Source: Alphaproteobacteria bacterium (GTDB lineage Bacteria > Pseudomonadota > Alphaproteobacteria > VGDZ01). From it: a stretch of DNA of 64,000 nt. The DNA lies in the NCBI GenBank assembly GCA_016869515.1, contig VGDZ01000001.1:60891-124890 (forward strand), given 5' to 3'. Both the position numbers and the translations under genes were made by a program. Positions 19,485 to 27,703 of the stretch are shown in pieces (the stretch's first letter is position 1; the number at the start of each line of letters is the position of its first letter). Below the pieces are notes generated by a model that did no database searches, had not been told where the DNA came from, and worked only from the letters and a program-made list of their open reading frames with translations.

Positions 19485-20423
19485 GTGACCAGAAGAGGCG
19501 GGCTGACCGCGATCCTGGCCGTGGGTCTGATTCTGACGTCTGCACCGGCGCTGGCGGCGGCTTCGGAGCTGGGCGGTTTCGCCCTGCCGTGGTGGATCTG
19601 GCCGGTCTTGCTGTTCGTGGTGACGTTTCTGCTCGGCATCGTCGCCGTCTTGGCCGGCGTCGGCGGCGCAGTGCTGTTCGTGCCGATCGTCGGCGGGCTG
19701 TTTCCCTTCCACTTCGATTTCGTGCGCGGAGCCGGCCTGCTGATCGCCCTCTCGGTGGCGATCGCCGCCGGGCCTGCCCTGCTGCGCACCGGCATGGCCA
19801 ACCTGCGCCTGGCCATGCCGCTGGCGCTGATCGCTTCGATCGGCGCGATCGGCGGCGCCTATCTCGGCCTGGCCCTGCCGGTCGAGTGGGTCCAACTCGG
19901 CCTCGGCGTCACCATTCTCGGCGTGGTCGGGGTGATGCTGCGCTCGCGCAAGTCGGACTTTCCCGACGTGCCGCGTGCCGACGTGCTGTCGGACGCGCTG
20001 CGCATGAACGGCGTCTACATCGATTTCGTGCGCCGGCGAAAGATCGAGTGGCGGGTCCACCGCACGCCGCTGGGTCTCGCGCTGTTCGCCGGCATCGGCG
20101 TGCTGGCGGGCATGTTCGGCATCGGCGCGGGCTGGGCCAATGTCGCCGTGCTGAACCTGGTGATGGGGGCGCCGCTCAAGGTCTCGGTCGCCACCAGCAC
20201 CTTCATGCTGTCGATCGTCGATACCGCGGCGGTGTGGGTCTACATCAACCAGGGCGCGGTGCTGGCGATCATCGCCGTACCCTCGATCATCGGCGTGATG
20301 CTTGGCTCATTCGTCAGCGTACGGCTGCTGGCGGTGGTGTCGACCGCGCAGATCCGTCGGGTGGTGATCGTCATGCTGCTGCTGGCCGGGCTGCGGGCCT
20401 TCCTCAAAGGCCTGGGAATATAG
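19485..20423 (+). CDS. TauE/SafE family membrane exporter (sulfite or organosulfonate type)
   Basis: A 312-residue membrane protein of the TauE/SafE family, with a leading hydrophobic segment that may be a signal peptide (LTAILAVGLILTSAPALAA) and about eight helices in two halves. The halves carry the typical glycine-rich segments GVGGAVLFVPIVGGLFP and GMFGIGAGWANVAVLNLVMG. Start is taken as GTG at 19485; the frame is open further up without a hydrophobic or conserved part. Family members export sulfite, sulfoacetate or similar anions. Lying at the edge of the dsr island it may dispose of sulfite, but this is inferred from position. Confidence 0.85.
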   Translation: MTRRGGLTAILAVGLILTSAPALAAASELGGFALPWWIWPVLLFVVTFLLGIVAVLAGVGGAVLFVPIVGGLFPFHFDFVRGAGLLIALSVAIAAGPALLRTGMANLRLAMPLALIASIGAIGGAYLGLALPVEWVQLGLGVTILGVVGVMLRSRKSDFPDVPRADVLSDALRMNGVYIDFVRRRKIEWRVHRTPLGLALFAGIGVLAGMFGIGAGWANVAVLNLVMGAPLKVSVATSTFMLSIVDTAAVWVYINQGAVLAIIAVPSIIGVMLGSFVSVRLLAVVSTAQIRRVVIVMLLLAGLRAFLKGLGI

Positions 20424-20434
20424 GAGTCGGAGCG

Positions 20435-20851
20435 ATGTCGGGACGCAAACGCTTCGTATCACCCGAACAGTTGATCTACGGCGTCTGGCTGGATTACGGC
20501 ATGCGCGCCTGTCTCGGCATATTGGTGATCGCGCTGACGCTCTATATGGCCGGGTTCCCCGAGCCGGTGGTGCCGTTGGAAGAGGTGCCGCGGCGTTGGT
20601 CGCTCTCGGCGGAAGCCTATCAGGACCTGATCGGAATCGGTACCGGCTGGGCATGGCTGAAAGTGGCCTATCGCGGCGATTATTTGAGCTATGTTGGCAT
20701 CGCCCTGCTCTCGACCCTGACCATCGGCTGTTACCTGCGTATTCTGCCATTGCTGTTGGCGATGCGCGATCGCATCTATGCTAGCATCGTCATCGGGGAG
20801 GTCGCTGTCCTGGTGCTGGCGGCATCGGGTTTGCTCGGGGGCGGCCATTGA
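20435..20851 (+). CDS. Small three-helix membrane protein next to TauE
   Basis: A 138-residue protein with three membrane helices (about residues 24-42, CLGILVIALTLYMAGF; 86-108, VGIALLSTLTIGCYLRIL; 115-135, IVIGEVAVLVLAASGLL) and a polar segment of about 40 residues between helices 1 and 2. It starts 12 bases after the TauE gene with a good GGAG site. Small membrane proteins (for example DUF1634) commonly accompany TauE exporters; I cannot confirm membership. It is probably a partner of the exporter. Confidence 0.72.
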   Translation: MSGRKRFVSPEQLIYGVWLDYGMRACLGILVIALTLYMAGFPEPVVPLEEVPRRWSLSAEAYQDLIGIGTGWAWLKVAYRGDYLSYVGIALLSTLTIGCYLRILPLLLAMRDRIYASIVIGEVAVLVLAASGLLGGGH

Positions 20852-20870
20852 CGGCGAGGGGAGACCAGCG

Positions 20871-21722
20871 ATGAGCAGTGCCGCGCCCTCGATCGGCGCG
20901 ATCCGTCGTGTTCTGCTGGCGACCGACCAGTCCGAGTTCAGCGCCGGCGCCGAAGAGGTGGCGTTGTCGCTGGCCAAGGATCATGGCGTGCCGTTGACGG
21001 CGATGACCATGGTGCTGTCGGCGCCCGAACTCGACGCCATCGCGCCCGAACGCATCGAGCAGGCCGAGGATCAGGCGGTGGAGTATCTCGATGGCCTGGT
21101 CGAGCGCGCGGGCGAGCGCGGCGTGGCCATCGAGCCGCTGGTGCGGCACGGCCTCGACCCGGCGCTCGAAATCACCGCCGCGGCCGGCGAGATCGGCGCC
21201 AATGTCATCGTCATGGGGCGGCGCGGCCGGCGCGGCCTGGCGCGGGTGATGCTGGGCGACGCGACCGCGCGGGTGGTGGGCTCGGCCGGATGCTGCGTGC
21301 TGGTGGTCCCCAAGGCGGCGCGATCCTGGTCGAAGCGCATTCTGCTCGCCACCGACGGCTCGAAATTCGCCGAGGCGGCGTCCGAGGTGGCGGCGGCAAT
21401 GGCGCGCCAGCGCGGGCTTCCGGTAACGGTGTTGTCGTCCATTCGGCCGGTGTTCAATGCCGAACGCGGCCGCGAGGCGGTCGAGATCGCGGCCCGTACC
21501 TCGGCGCGTTTCAAGGCCGCCGGCCTCGACGCCGACGGCGTGGTCGAGAACGGCGATCCCGAGGTCAAGATCATAGAATTGGCGGCGGCGCGCGGCGCCG
21601 ATCTGATCGTGATGGGCACTCGCGGGCGCAACACCTTCGAAAAAATGCTGATGGGCAGCGTGACCGAGCGCGTGTTGAGCGCCAGCACCTGCCCGGTGAT
21701 GACGGTCCGCGTCAAAATTTAG
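20871..21722 (+). CDS. Tandem universal stress protein (two UspA domains)
   Basis: A 283-residue cytoplasmic protein with two Usp domains, residues about 8-145 and 152-283. Each starts with a strand ending in LLATD (ATP-binding Asp) and ends with an IVMG glycine-loop. The first loop is GRRGRRGLARVMLGD, lacking the usual GS; the second is GTRGRNTFEKMLMGSVTERV, complete, so only the second domain looks fully ATP-competent. Third gene of the TauE operon; its last four bases overlap the stop of convergent cysG. Confidence 0.92.
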   Translation: MSSAAPSIGAIRRVLLATDQSEFSAGAEEVALSLAKDHGVPLTAMTMVLSAPELDAIAPERIEQAEDQAVEYLDGLVERAGERGVAIEPLVRHGLDPALEITAAAGEIGANVIVMGRRGRRGLARVMLGDATARVVGSAGCCVLVVPKAARSWSKRILLATDGSKFAEAASEVAAAMARQRGLPVTVLSSIRPVFNAERGREAVEIAARTSARFKAAGLDADGVVENGDPEVKIIELAAARGADLIVMGTRGRNTFEKMLMGSVTERVLSASTCPVMTVRVKI

Positions 21723-23128
21723 CTGGTCTGGGAGCCGGTGGCGTTCCAGCCGAGGGTCTCGTGCAGGCGCACCACGGTGCCGACGATGAGAATTGCCGGC
21801 CCCTTCAGCGCGGCCGCCTCCGAGCGCTGGGCGATGTCGGCCAGATTGCCGATCACGACTTGCTGCTCGGGCCGCGTGCCGCCGTCGACCACCGCCACCG
21901 GCAGCGCCGGATCGGCGCCATGGTCGACGAAGCCGCGCGCGATCTCGGCCAGGTGGCTAAGTCCCATGTAGACCGCCACGGTCTGGCGCGGCCGCACCAA
22001 CGCCGTCCAGTCGAGATCGACCTTGCCCTCGCGCGAATGGCCGGTGACGAAGACGCAGGCACCGGCATGGTCGCGATGGGTCAGCGGAATGCCGGCATAG
22101 GCGGCGCAGCCCAGCGCGGCAGTGACGCCGGGCACGACCTGGAACGGAATTCCCGCCCCGGCCAGGCGCTCGATTTCCTCGCCGCCGCGACCGAACAGGA
22201 AGGGATCGCCCCCTTTCAATCGCAGCACGCGCTTGCCCTCCTGGGCAAGCCGCACCAGCATGGCGCCGATCTCGTCCTGCGAGGCGGTGTGTTCGGTCGG
22301 CAGCTTGCCGACGTAGATGCGCTCGGCCTCGCGACGCACCAAGCCGAGGATGCCATCGCCCACCAAGCGGTCGTAAAGCACGACATCGGCCCGCTGCATC
22401 AGACGAAGCGCCTTGAAGGTGACCAGGTCGGGGTCGCCCGGTCCGGCGCCGACCAGATAAACCTCGCCGGTCCGGCTGCGTGCGATGCCGGCGGCTGCGG
22501 CGGCAAGCTCGACTTCGAATTCGGCGGCAGCTTCGGCATCGCGGCCCGCCAGGACGCGGTCGACCACGGGTCCTTCGAGAATCCGCTCCCAGAAATGCCG
22601 GCGACCATCGAAGCTCTTGATCGCAACCGTGACCTTGCGGCGGAAACGGCCGACGAACTGGGCGATGCGGCCATAGGCGGCAGGCAGCATGGTCTCGATC
22701 CTGGCCTTGATCATGCGGCCGAGGATGGGCGAGGTGCCCGCGGTCGAGATCGCGATCACCACCGGCGAGCGATCGACGATCGAGGGCATGGTGAAGTCGC
22801 ACCATTCCGGCGTGTCGACGACGTTGCAGGGGATCCGCGCCGCCTTGGCCAGATCGCGGCCGGCGGCGTTGCAGGCCTTGTCGCCGTCGGCGCAGAACAC
22901 TAGCGTCACGCCTTCGAGATCGGCGGCGGCCGGCAGGCGCGGGACGTGAGCGATGCGATCGGGATGGCGAATCACGGTCTCGAAATCCCCCCCCAGTGTG
23001 GCCGCGAAGACCCTGACCCGCGCGCCTGCGCGCAGCGCCAGCTCGGCGCGACGGGCCGCCTGCGGGCCGCCGCCGATCACCGCCACCCAGCGATCCTTGA
23101 GATCGAAAAAGACCGGAAGCTGGTCCAT
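21719..23128 (-). CDS. cysG: Siroheme synthase (uroporphyrinogen methyltransferase / precorrin-2 dehydrogenase / ferrochelatase)
   Basis: A 469-residue bifunctional protein. The N-terminal half has the NAD-binding VAVIGGGPQAARRAELAL and makes sirohydrochlorin and siroheme from precorrin-2. The C-terminal half is the SAM-dependent methyltransferase: VYLVGAGPGDPDLVT, YDRLVGDGI, GGDPFLFGRGGEE, and VPGVTAALG. It is the last gene of a leftward operon that diverges from dsrA and would supply the siroheme needed in DsrAB. Its ATG shares one base with the stop of the small gene upstream. Confidence 0.97.
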   Translation of the reverse strand: MDQLPVFFDLKDRWVAVIGGGPQAARRAELALRAGARVRVFAATLGGDFETVIRHPDRIAHVPRLPAAADLEGVTLVFCADGDKACNAAGRDLAKAARIPCNVVDTPEWCDFTMPSIVDRSPVVIAISTAGTSPILGRMIKARIETMLPAAYGRIAQFVGRFRRKVTVAIKSFDGRRHFWERILEGPVVDRVLAGRDAEAAAEFEVELAAAAAGIARSRTGEVYLVGAGPGDPDLVTFKALRLMQRADVVLYDRLVGDGILGLVRREAERIYVGKLPTEHTASQDEIGAMLVRLAQEGKRVLRLKGGDPFLFGRGGEEIERLAGAGIPFQVVPGVTAALGCAAYAGIPLTHRDHAGACVFVTGHSREGKVDLDWTALVRPRQTVAVYMGLSHLAEIARGFVDHGADPALPVAVVDGGTRPEQQVVIGNLADIAQRSEAAALKGPAILIVGTVVRLHETLGWNATGSQTS

Positions 23129-23352
23129 CAGGCTTCGGCCTTGGGCGTGGTTCGCCGCGCCCAATCGATGAGGGTCGAGCCCAGTCGTTCGGCCGCATCG
23201 GGGTCGAGATCGAGCTGCGTGAAGCGGCGGCCTTCCTTGACGGTGGCGCGCAAGAGCCGCATGCCGCTTTCGAACGCTACCTCGTCCAGCCAAATCTCGC
23301 GGCCATAGGGCGCGGCAAGGGTGGCGATGCGGGACTTGGTTTCGGCGCTCAC
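23128..23352 (-). CDS. Small conserved-looking protein of unknown function in the cysG operon
   Basis: A 74-residue protein starting with GTG at 23352 that overlaps the stop of the preceding small gene (GTGA) and runs into the cysG start (TGATG). No cysteines, no signal peptide. The core GMRLLRATVKEGRRFTQLDL resembles RRYVAEAARRGYRFLQFDVK of the gene just upstream, so the two may be paralogues. Tight coupling with cysG and location beside dsrA argue for a role in sulfur oxidation or siroheme supply, but I do not recognise a function. Confidence 0.72.
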   Translation of the reverse strand: MSAETKSRIATLAAPYGREIWLDEVAFESGMRLLRATVKEGRRFTQLDLDPDAAERLGSTLIDWARRTTPKAEA

Positions 23353-23570
23353 TTCGGGCCTCCGTCGCGGGCGTAGAAATCGGTCTCCAGCACGAAATCC
23401 CAATTGCGCGGCGTGTCGACGAAATCGGGTTTGACGTCGAACTGCAGGAAGCGATAGCCGCGCCGCGCGGCTTCTGCGACATAGCGCCGCAAATCGGCAA
23501 AGGATTGGACGTTGGGATTGCCGATCACCAGATCGCTGACCTTGATCAGCCCGTCGCCGATGTCGCTCAT
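23349..23570 (-). CDS. Small protein of unknown function in the cysG operon
   Basis: A 73-residue soluble protein (MSDIGDGLIKVSDLVIGNPN at the start). Its ATG overlaps the TGA of the TauD-like gene and its TGA overlaps the GTG of the next small gene, so four genes in a row are translationally coupled down to cysG. It contains the segment RRGYRFLQFDVKPDF that is echoed in its neighbour. No known domain recognised; existence is supported by the coupling and by codon use like the neighbours. Confidence 0.72.
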   Translation of the reverse strand: MSDIGDGLIKVSDLVIGNPNVQSFADLRRYVAEAARRGYRFLQFDVKPDFVDTPRNWDFVLETDFYARDGGPK

Positions 23571-24535
23571 GGCGCGGCGTCTCCCGTGGCGATGCAATCG
23601 TATGACCTGAGGCGATAGAGCAGACGGCCGGCGGTACCGGCCGCGGCCGGGGCGAAGGCCAGGCGGTGATGCAGCACGTTGTTGCCGATCACGCCTTCGC
23701 CGGCATCCAGCCTGAAGCGCAGGACCAACGGCTCTTCGGCCAGCACGTGGTCCAGCATGGCGGCGGCGGCGCGGGTCTTGGCGTCGTCGCGCCAGGCGAC
23801 GTTGCGCTTGCGCGCGCTGAAACGCATGGCGAGGCGCCCCGCGCCGTCGACGGCGAAGACCGGGCCGATACTAGGCCGGTGCCGGCTTTCCGGGCCGGCG
23901 GCATCGGCCGGAATGGTCATGGCGGCAGGGTGCATCAGCGCGCCGATCAAATCGGGATCGGCGTCGCGCAGCCGGATATAGGCAATCTCGTGATCGAGCC
24001 AGCCGTTTTCGCCGCCCTCTCCGGCCGGGCGGTGACAGTGCAGAACGACCGAGCGAATCAGGCCGTCGGGGCCATCGCAGCGATAATAGCCGTCGGTGTG
24101 CCAGCCGAGCGGCCGGTTGGTGTAGGGGATGTAGTCCGAGCGGCGTCCGCCTTCTGCCATTTCCAGCGCGACCAAGCCGTCGGCACCCGCCGAAGGGTGC
24201 GACTCGTAGCGCGCGAGTCCAAACGTCCGAGCCAATCCGCTCAAAGCGGCCCTCGAACGTGCGGCATCGCTCGAGGGGTTGCGCCAGCGATAGCGGCACA
24301 TATTGGCACGCTCGATCGCCGATCGCATCGCGGAGCATTCCCCATGCGTCGGCCCGGTCAAGGCGGCGATGTCCACGGTGATGTCGGCGGCGGATTCCGG
24401 ATAATCGCGCAGTTTGCGCTCTCGCCAACGCCGATAAGCATTGTCGTCGCCAAGTTCGAACGCCTTGGCGGCAGCCAGCCGAGATCCAGATTCCCAGTCT
24501 GTTCTGGGAGTCGGCAAGCCGGCAACAGCAGTCAT
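23567..24535 (-). CDS. TauD/TfdA-like Fe(II)/2-oxoglutarate-dependent oxygenase
   Basis: A 322-residue protein with the facial triad of the TauD group: His and Asp in GWHTDGYYR near residue 150 and a distal His in GNNVLHHRLAF near residue 295, with the 2-oxoglutarate-binding Arg in RLLYRLRSYD. The segment MRFSARKRNVAW is an insertion near residue 245. It is the first gene of the leftward operon ending in cysG and diverges from dsrA across an operator-like palindrome. A desulfonating role on an organosulfonate is possible by analogy to TauD; the substrate is unknown. Confidence 0.82.
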   Translation of the reverse strand: MTAVAGLPTPRTDWESGSRLAAAKAFELGDDNAYRRWRERKLRDYPESAADITVDIAALTGPTHGECSAMRSAIERANMCRYRWRNPSSDAARSRAALSGLARTFGLARYESHPSAGADGLVALEMAEGGRRSDYIPYTNRPLGWHTDGYYRCDGPDGLIRSVVLHCHRPAGEGGENGWLDHEIAYIRLRDADPDLIGALMHPAAMTIPADAAGPESRHRPSIGPVFAVDGAGRLAMRFSARKRNVAWRDDAKTRAAAAMLDHVLAEEPLVLRFRLDAGEGVIGNNVLHHRLAFAPAAAGTAGRLLYRLRSYDCIATGDAAP

Positions 24536-24854
24536 GGCGACCGGAAATCGAGCAAGAACGACGCTGGACGCATGGCGGCGCGACCTCGCCTCACAGTCGC
24601 CTTGTTGCTTAGCATGGCCATCGGACACTTCAAATATTCTATTTTTCGTATATGATAACGATTGGCAAATTGGGGGGCGGCCGCGCCCGAATTCGGGCCG
24701 ACCGGCCGTTCCGGTGCCAAGGCGCCATGCGCCGCCAGGGAGGGAAGCCGGCATGTCTGCAGCCGAAGATCGCGCGACCACCGCCGCCGGCCCGACCGTT
24801 CCATCCTGGCCGGCCTTCGTGCTCGGCATGATGACCAGCGACAAAGGGACCGCC
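24536..24854. other. Divergent intergenic region between the TauD-cysG operon and the dsr operon
   Basis: This 319-base gap holds the only strongly AT-rich stretch nearby (24630-24665), with the operator-like repeat 24634-24653 and a possible -10 element TATGAT at 24651-24656 pointing to dsrA. From 24753 an open frame joined to dsrA encodes 34 extra residues preceded by a good ribosome-binding sequence (AGGGAGGGAAG, about 24736-24746). I see no terminator or other gene in it. Confidence 0.6.
24634..24653. promoter_or_regulatory. Operator-like inverted repeat, dsr / TauD-cysG intergenic region
   Basis: ATATTCTATTTTTCGTATAT: half-sites ATATTC and GTATAT separated by 8 bases. It matches the form ATTC-N8-GAAT known for SqrR/BigR-type ArsR repressors in all but one base of the right core. 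Similar sites occur at 38013, 42892 and 44666. It overlaps the likely dsrA -10 region, as a repressor site would. Confidence 0.6.
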
Positions 24855-26156
24855 ATGTCCAAGGACGACAAGATTGGGGCCGCGAAGCACGTCACGCCGC
24901 ATCTCGACCAGCTCGAGGGCGGGCCTTGGCCCAGCTTCGTCACCGGCCTCAAGCGGCTGCGCGATTCCAAGGGCAAGCAGTACGCGCCGATGATGAATGA
25001 CCTGCTCGGCCAGCTCGAGCACTCCTATACCAACCGCCTCGGCTACTGGAAGGGCGGCACGGTGTCGGTGTTCGGCTATGGCGGCGGCATCATCCCGCGT
25101 TTCTCCGAGGTGGCCGACAAGTTCCCGGCGTCGAAGGAGTTTCACACCCTGCGGGTGCAGCCGCCGGCGGGCTATCACTATTCGACCGAGGTGCTGCGCA
25201 AGCTGTGCGACATCTGGGAGGAGCACGGTTCGGGCCTGATCGCCTTCCATGGCCAGTCGGGCGACATCATGTTCCAGGGCTGCACCACCGAGAACACCCA
25301 GAAGGCGTTCGATGCGCTGAACGAGATCGGCTTTGATCTTGGCGGCGCGGGTCCGGCGCTGCGCACTTCGACTTCCTGCGTCGGCCATGCCCGTTGCGAG
25401 ATGTCGTGCTACGACGAGGTCAAGGCGCACCGCTCGGTGCTCAACAAATTCGTCGACGAGATCCACCGCCCGGCCTTGCCTTACAAGTTCAAGTTCAAGT
25501 TCTCGGGCTGCGGCAACGATTGCGTCAACGCCATCCATCGCGCCGACTTCGCCGTGATCGGCACCTGGCGCGACGACATGAAGGTCGACCAGGAGGAGGT
25601 CAAGGCCTATGTCGGCGCGGTCGGCCGCAAATACGCCATCGACCACGTCATCGCCATGTGCCCGACCCGGGCGCTGAGCCTGAACGACGACAACACGCTC
25701 GAGGTCGACAACAAGGCCTGCGTGCGCTGCATGCACTGCCTCAACGTCATGCCCAAGGCGCTGCGGCCGGGCGACGACAAGGGCGCCTCGATCCTGGTCG
25801 GCGGCAAGCGCGCGCTCAAGGTCGGCGACCTGATGGGCACGATGATGGTGCCGTTCATGCGTCTGCAGACCGAGGAGGACTACGAGGCGCTGGTCGAGCT
25901 GGCCGGCAAAATGCTCGAGTTCTTCGGCGAGAACGCGCTCGAGCACGAGCGCATCGGCGAGACCATCGACCGCATCGGCCTGCCGGCCTTCCTCGAGGCG
26001 GTCGGCATCGAGCCCGATCCCAACATGGTCCGCCATCCGCGCACTTCGTGCTACGTCCGCACCGACGACTTCACCGAGGAGGCCGAGAAGTACTTCGAAC
26101 GCAAGAAGTTCGAACGCGCCGCCAAGAAGCCGCCCGTCGCCAAGGCGGCGGAATAG
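24855..26156 (+). CDS. dsrA: Reverse-type dissimilatory sulfite reductase, alpha subunit
   Basis: A 433-residue subunit of cytoplasmic DsrAB, which here oxidises sulfane sulfur carried by DsrC to sulfite. The siroheme-[4Fe-4S] ligands are C175-x5-C181 (TSCVGHARC) and C219-x3-C223 (SGCGNDC). A ferredoxin domain follows with C269 and C289/C292/C295 (CVRCMHC). The start at 24855 matches the usual N-terminus (HVTPHLDQLEGGPWPSFVTG); an in-frame ATG at 24753 is discussed separately. First gene of the dsr operon, 19 bases before dsrB. Confidence 0.98.
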   Translation: MSKDDKIGAAKHVTPHLDQLEGGPWPSFVTGLKRLRDSKGKQYAPMMNDLLGQLEHSYTNRLGYWKGGTVSVFGYGGGIIPRFSEVADKFPASKEFHTLRVQPPAGYHYSTEVLRKLCDIWEEHGSGLIAFHGQSGDIMFQGCTTENTQKAFDALNEIGFDLGGAGPALRTSTSCVGHARCEMSCYDEVKAHRSVLNKFVDEIHRPALPYKFKFKFSGCGNDCVNAIHRADFAVIGTWRDDMKVDQEEVKAYVGAVGRKYAIDHVIAMCPTRALSLNDDNTLEVDNKACVRCMHCLNVMPKALRPGDDKGASILVGGKRALKVGDLMGTMMVPFMRLQTEEDYEALVELAGKMLEFFGENALEHERIGETIDRIGLPAFLEAVGIEPDPNMVRHPRTSCYVRTDDFTEEAEKYFERKKFERAAKKPPVAKAAE

Positions 26157-26175
26157 CCCCGCCGGAGCTGCCGCC

Positions 26176-27273
26176 ATGAGCCAAGCCAAGGCCGCCGAGA
26201 CCAAGGTCACTCCGCGCCGCCCGAAGGAGACCGGCGTGCCGGATCCCTTCCCCTACATGCACCCGCTGCTCAAGAAGAACTACGGCAAATGGGCCTGGCA
26301 CGATCGGCCGCGGCCGGGGGTGCTGCACCATGTCGCCGAAAGCGGCGACGAGGTGTGGACGGTGCGCGCCGGCACCCAACGCCAGATGGACGTCTATACC
26401 ATCCGCAAGCTGTGCGACATCGGCGACCGGTTTGCCGAGGGCCATGTCCGCTTCACCACCCGTTCCAACATCGAGTTCATGGTCAGCAGCTTCGACAAGG
26501 TGCCGGCGCTGATCCAGAATCTGCAGGCCGAAGGCTTTCCCGTCGGCGGCACCGGCAATTCGGTGTCGATGATCTCGCACACCCAGGGCTGGCTGCATTG
26601 CGACATCCCCGGCACCGACGCCTCGGGCGTGGTCAAGAGCCTGATGGACATGCTGCACACCGAATTCGTCAAGGAGGAGATGCCCAACCGGGTGCGCATC
26701 ACCACCTCCTGCTGCCAGGTCAATTGCGGCGGCCAGGGCGACATCGCCATCAACGTCCAGTACACCAAGCCGCCGCGCATCAACCACGACCTGGTGGCGA
26801 ACGTCTGCGAGCGGCCGGCGGTGGTGGCGCGCTGTCCGGTGGCGGCGATCCGCCCGGCGATGGTCAACGGCAAGCCCTCGCTCGAGGTCGACGAGAAGAA
26901 ATGCGTCTGCTGCGGCGCCTGTTATCCGCCCTGTCCGCCGATGCAGATCAACGGACCGGATTCGACCAAGCTGGCGATCTGGGTCGGCGGCAAGCATTCC
27001 AATGCACGCTCGCGCCCGACCTTCCACAAGCTGGTGGTGGCCAATCTGCCCAACAATCCGCCGCGCTGGCCCGAAGTCGAGGAGGTCGTGCGCAAGATCC
27101 TCTACGCCTACAAGAAGAACGCCAAGGACTGGGAGCGCATGGGCGAATGGATCGAACGCATCGGCTGGCCGCGTTTCTTCGAGCTGACCGAACTGGCCTT
27201 CACCAAGCACCATCTCGACACCTGGGTCGGCGCGCGCCACACCATGAACATGTCGGCGCATGTCCACTTCTAG
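26176..27273 (+). CDS. dsrB: Reverse-type dissimilatory sulfite reductase, beta subunit
   Basis: A 365-residue subunit pairing with DsrA. The catalytic siroheme cluster ligands include C179/C180 and C184 in TSCCQVNCGGQGD, and the ferredoxin domain has CVCCGACYPPCPPMQ near residue 245. The C-terminal arm ending TMNMSAHVHF is typical. Length is normal for DsrB. Confidence 0.98.
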   Translation: MSQAKAAETKVTPRRPKETGVPDPFPYMHPLLKKNYGKWAWHDRPRPGVLHHVAESGDEVWTVRAGTQRQMDVYTIRKLCDIGDRFAEGHVRFTTRSNIEFMVSSFDKVPALIQNLQAEGFPVGGTGNSVSMISHTQGWLHCDIPGTDASGVVKSLMDMLHTEFVKEEMPNRVRITTSCCQVNCGGQGDIAINVQYTKPPRINHDLVANVCERPAVVARCPVAAIRPAMVNGKPSLEVDEKKCVCCGACYPPCPPMQINGPDSTKLAIWVGGKHSNARSRPTFHKLVVANLPNNPPRWPEVEEVVRKILYAYKKNAKDWERMGEWIERIGWPRFFELTELAFTKHHLDTWVGARHTMNMSAHVHF

Positions 27274-27303
27274 GCGCGGCGCGGCAGCGAGCTGGAGCCG
27301 GGC

Positions 27304-27696
27304 GTGAAATTCGGCATCGTCGTCAACGAAGGGCCCTATACCCACCAGGCCTCGGATTCCGCGCTGCAGTTCGCGCGCGCGGCGCTGGCCAAGGGTCACG
27401 AGATCGTGCGCGTGTTCTTCTACAACGACGGCGTCAACAACGGCACGCGGCTGACCGTGCCGCCGCAGGACGACCGCAACCTGCAGAAGTCGTGGTCGGA
27501 ATTGGCCGCCAAGCACGGCCTCGATCTGGTGGTGTGCATCGCCGCCGCCCAGCGCCGCGGCGTGCTGGACGCGGGCGAGGCCAAGCGCCACGGCAAGGAC
27601 GCCGACAACATCGCTCCCGGCTTCCGCATTTCCGGCCTCGGCCAACTGGTCGAAGCGGCGATCCTGGCCGATCGCATGGTTACCTTCGGCGATTGA
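27304..27696 (+). CDS. dsrE: Sulfur carrier complex subunit DsrE
   Basis: A 130-residue subunit of the DsrE2F2H2 sulfurtransferase that hands sulfur to DsrC. The active-site cysteine falls at residue 78 (LVVCIAAAQRRGV), the same number as in Allochromatium vinosum DsrE, where it is essential. Start is GTG at 27304. Presence of dsrEFH is a marker of the oxidative rather than the reductive Dsr pathway. Confidence 0.97.
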   Translation: MKFGIVVNEGPYTHQASDSALQFARAALAKGHEIVRVFFYNDGVNNGTRLTVPPQDDRNLQKSWSELAAKHGLDLVVCIAAAQRRGVLDAGEAKRHGKDADNIAPGFRISGLGQLVEAAILADRMVTFGD

Positions 27697-27703
27697 GGCG
27701 CGC

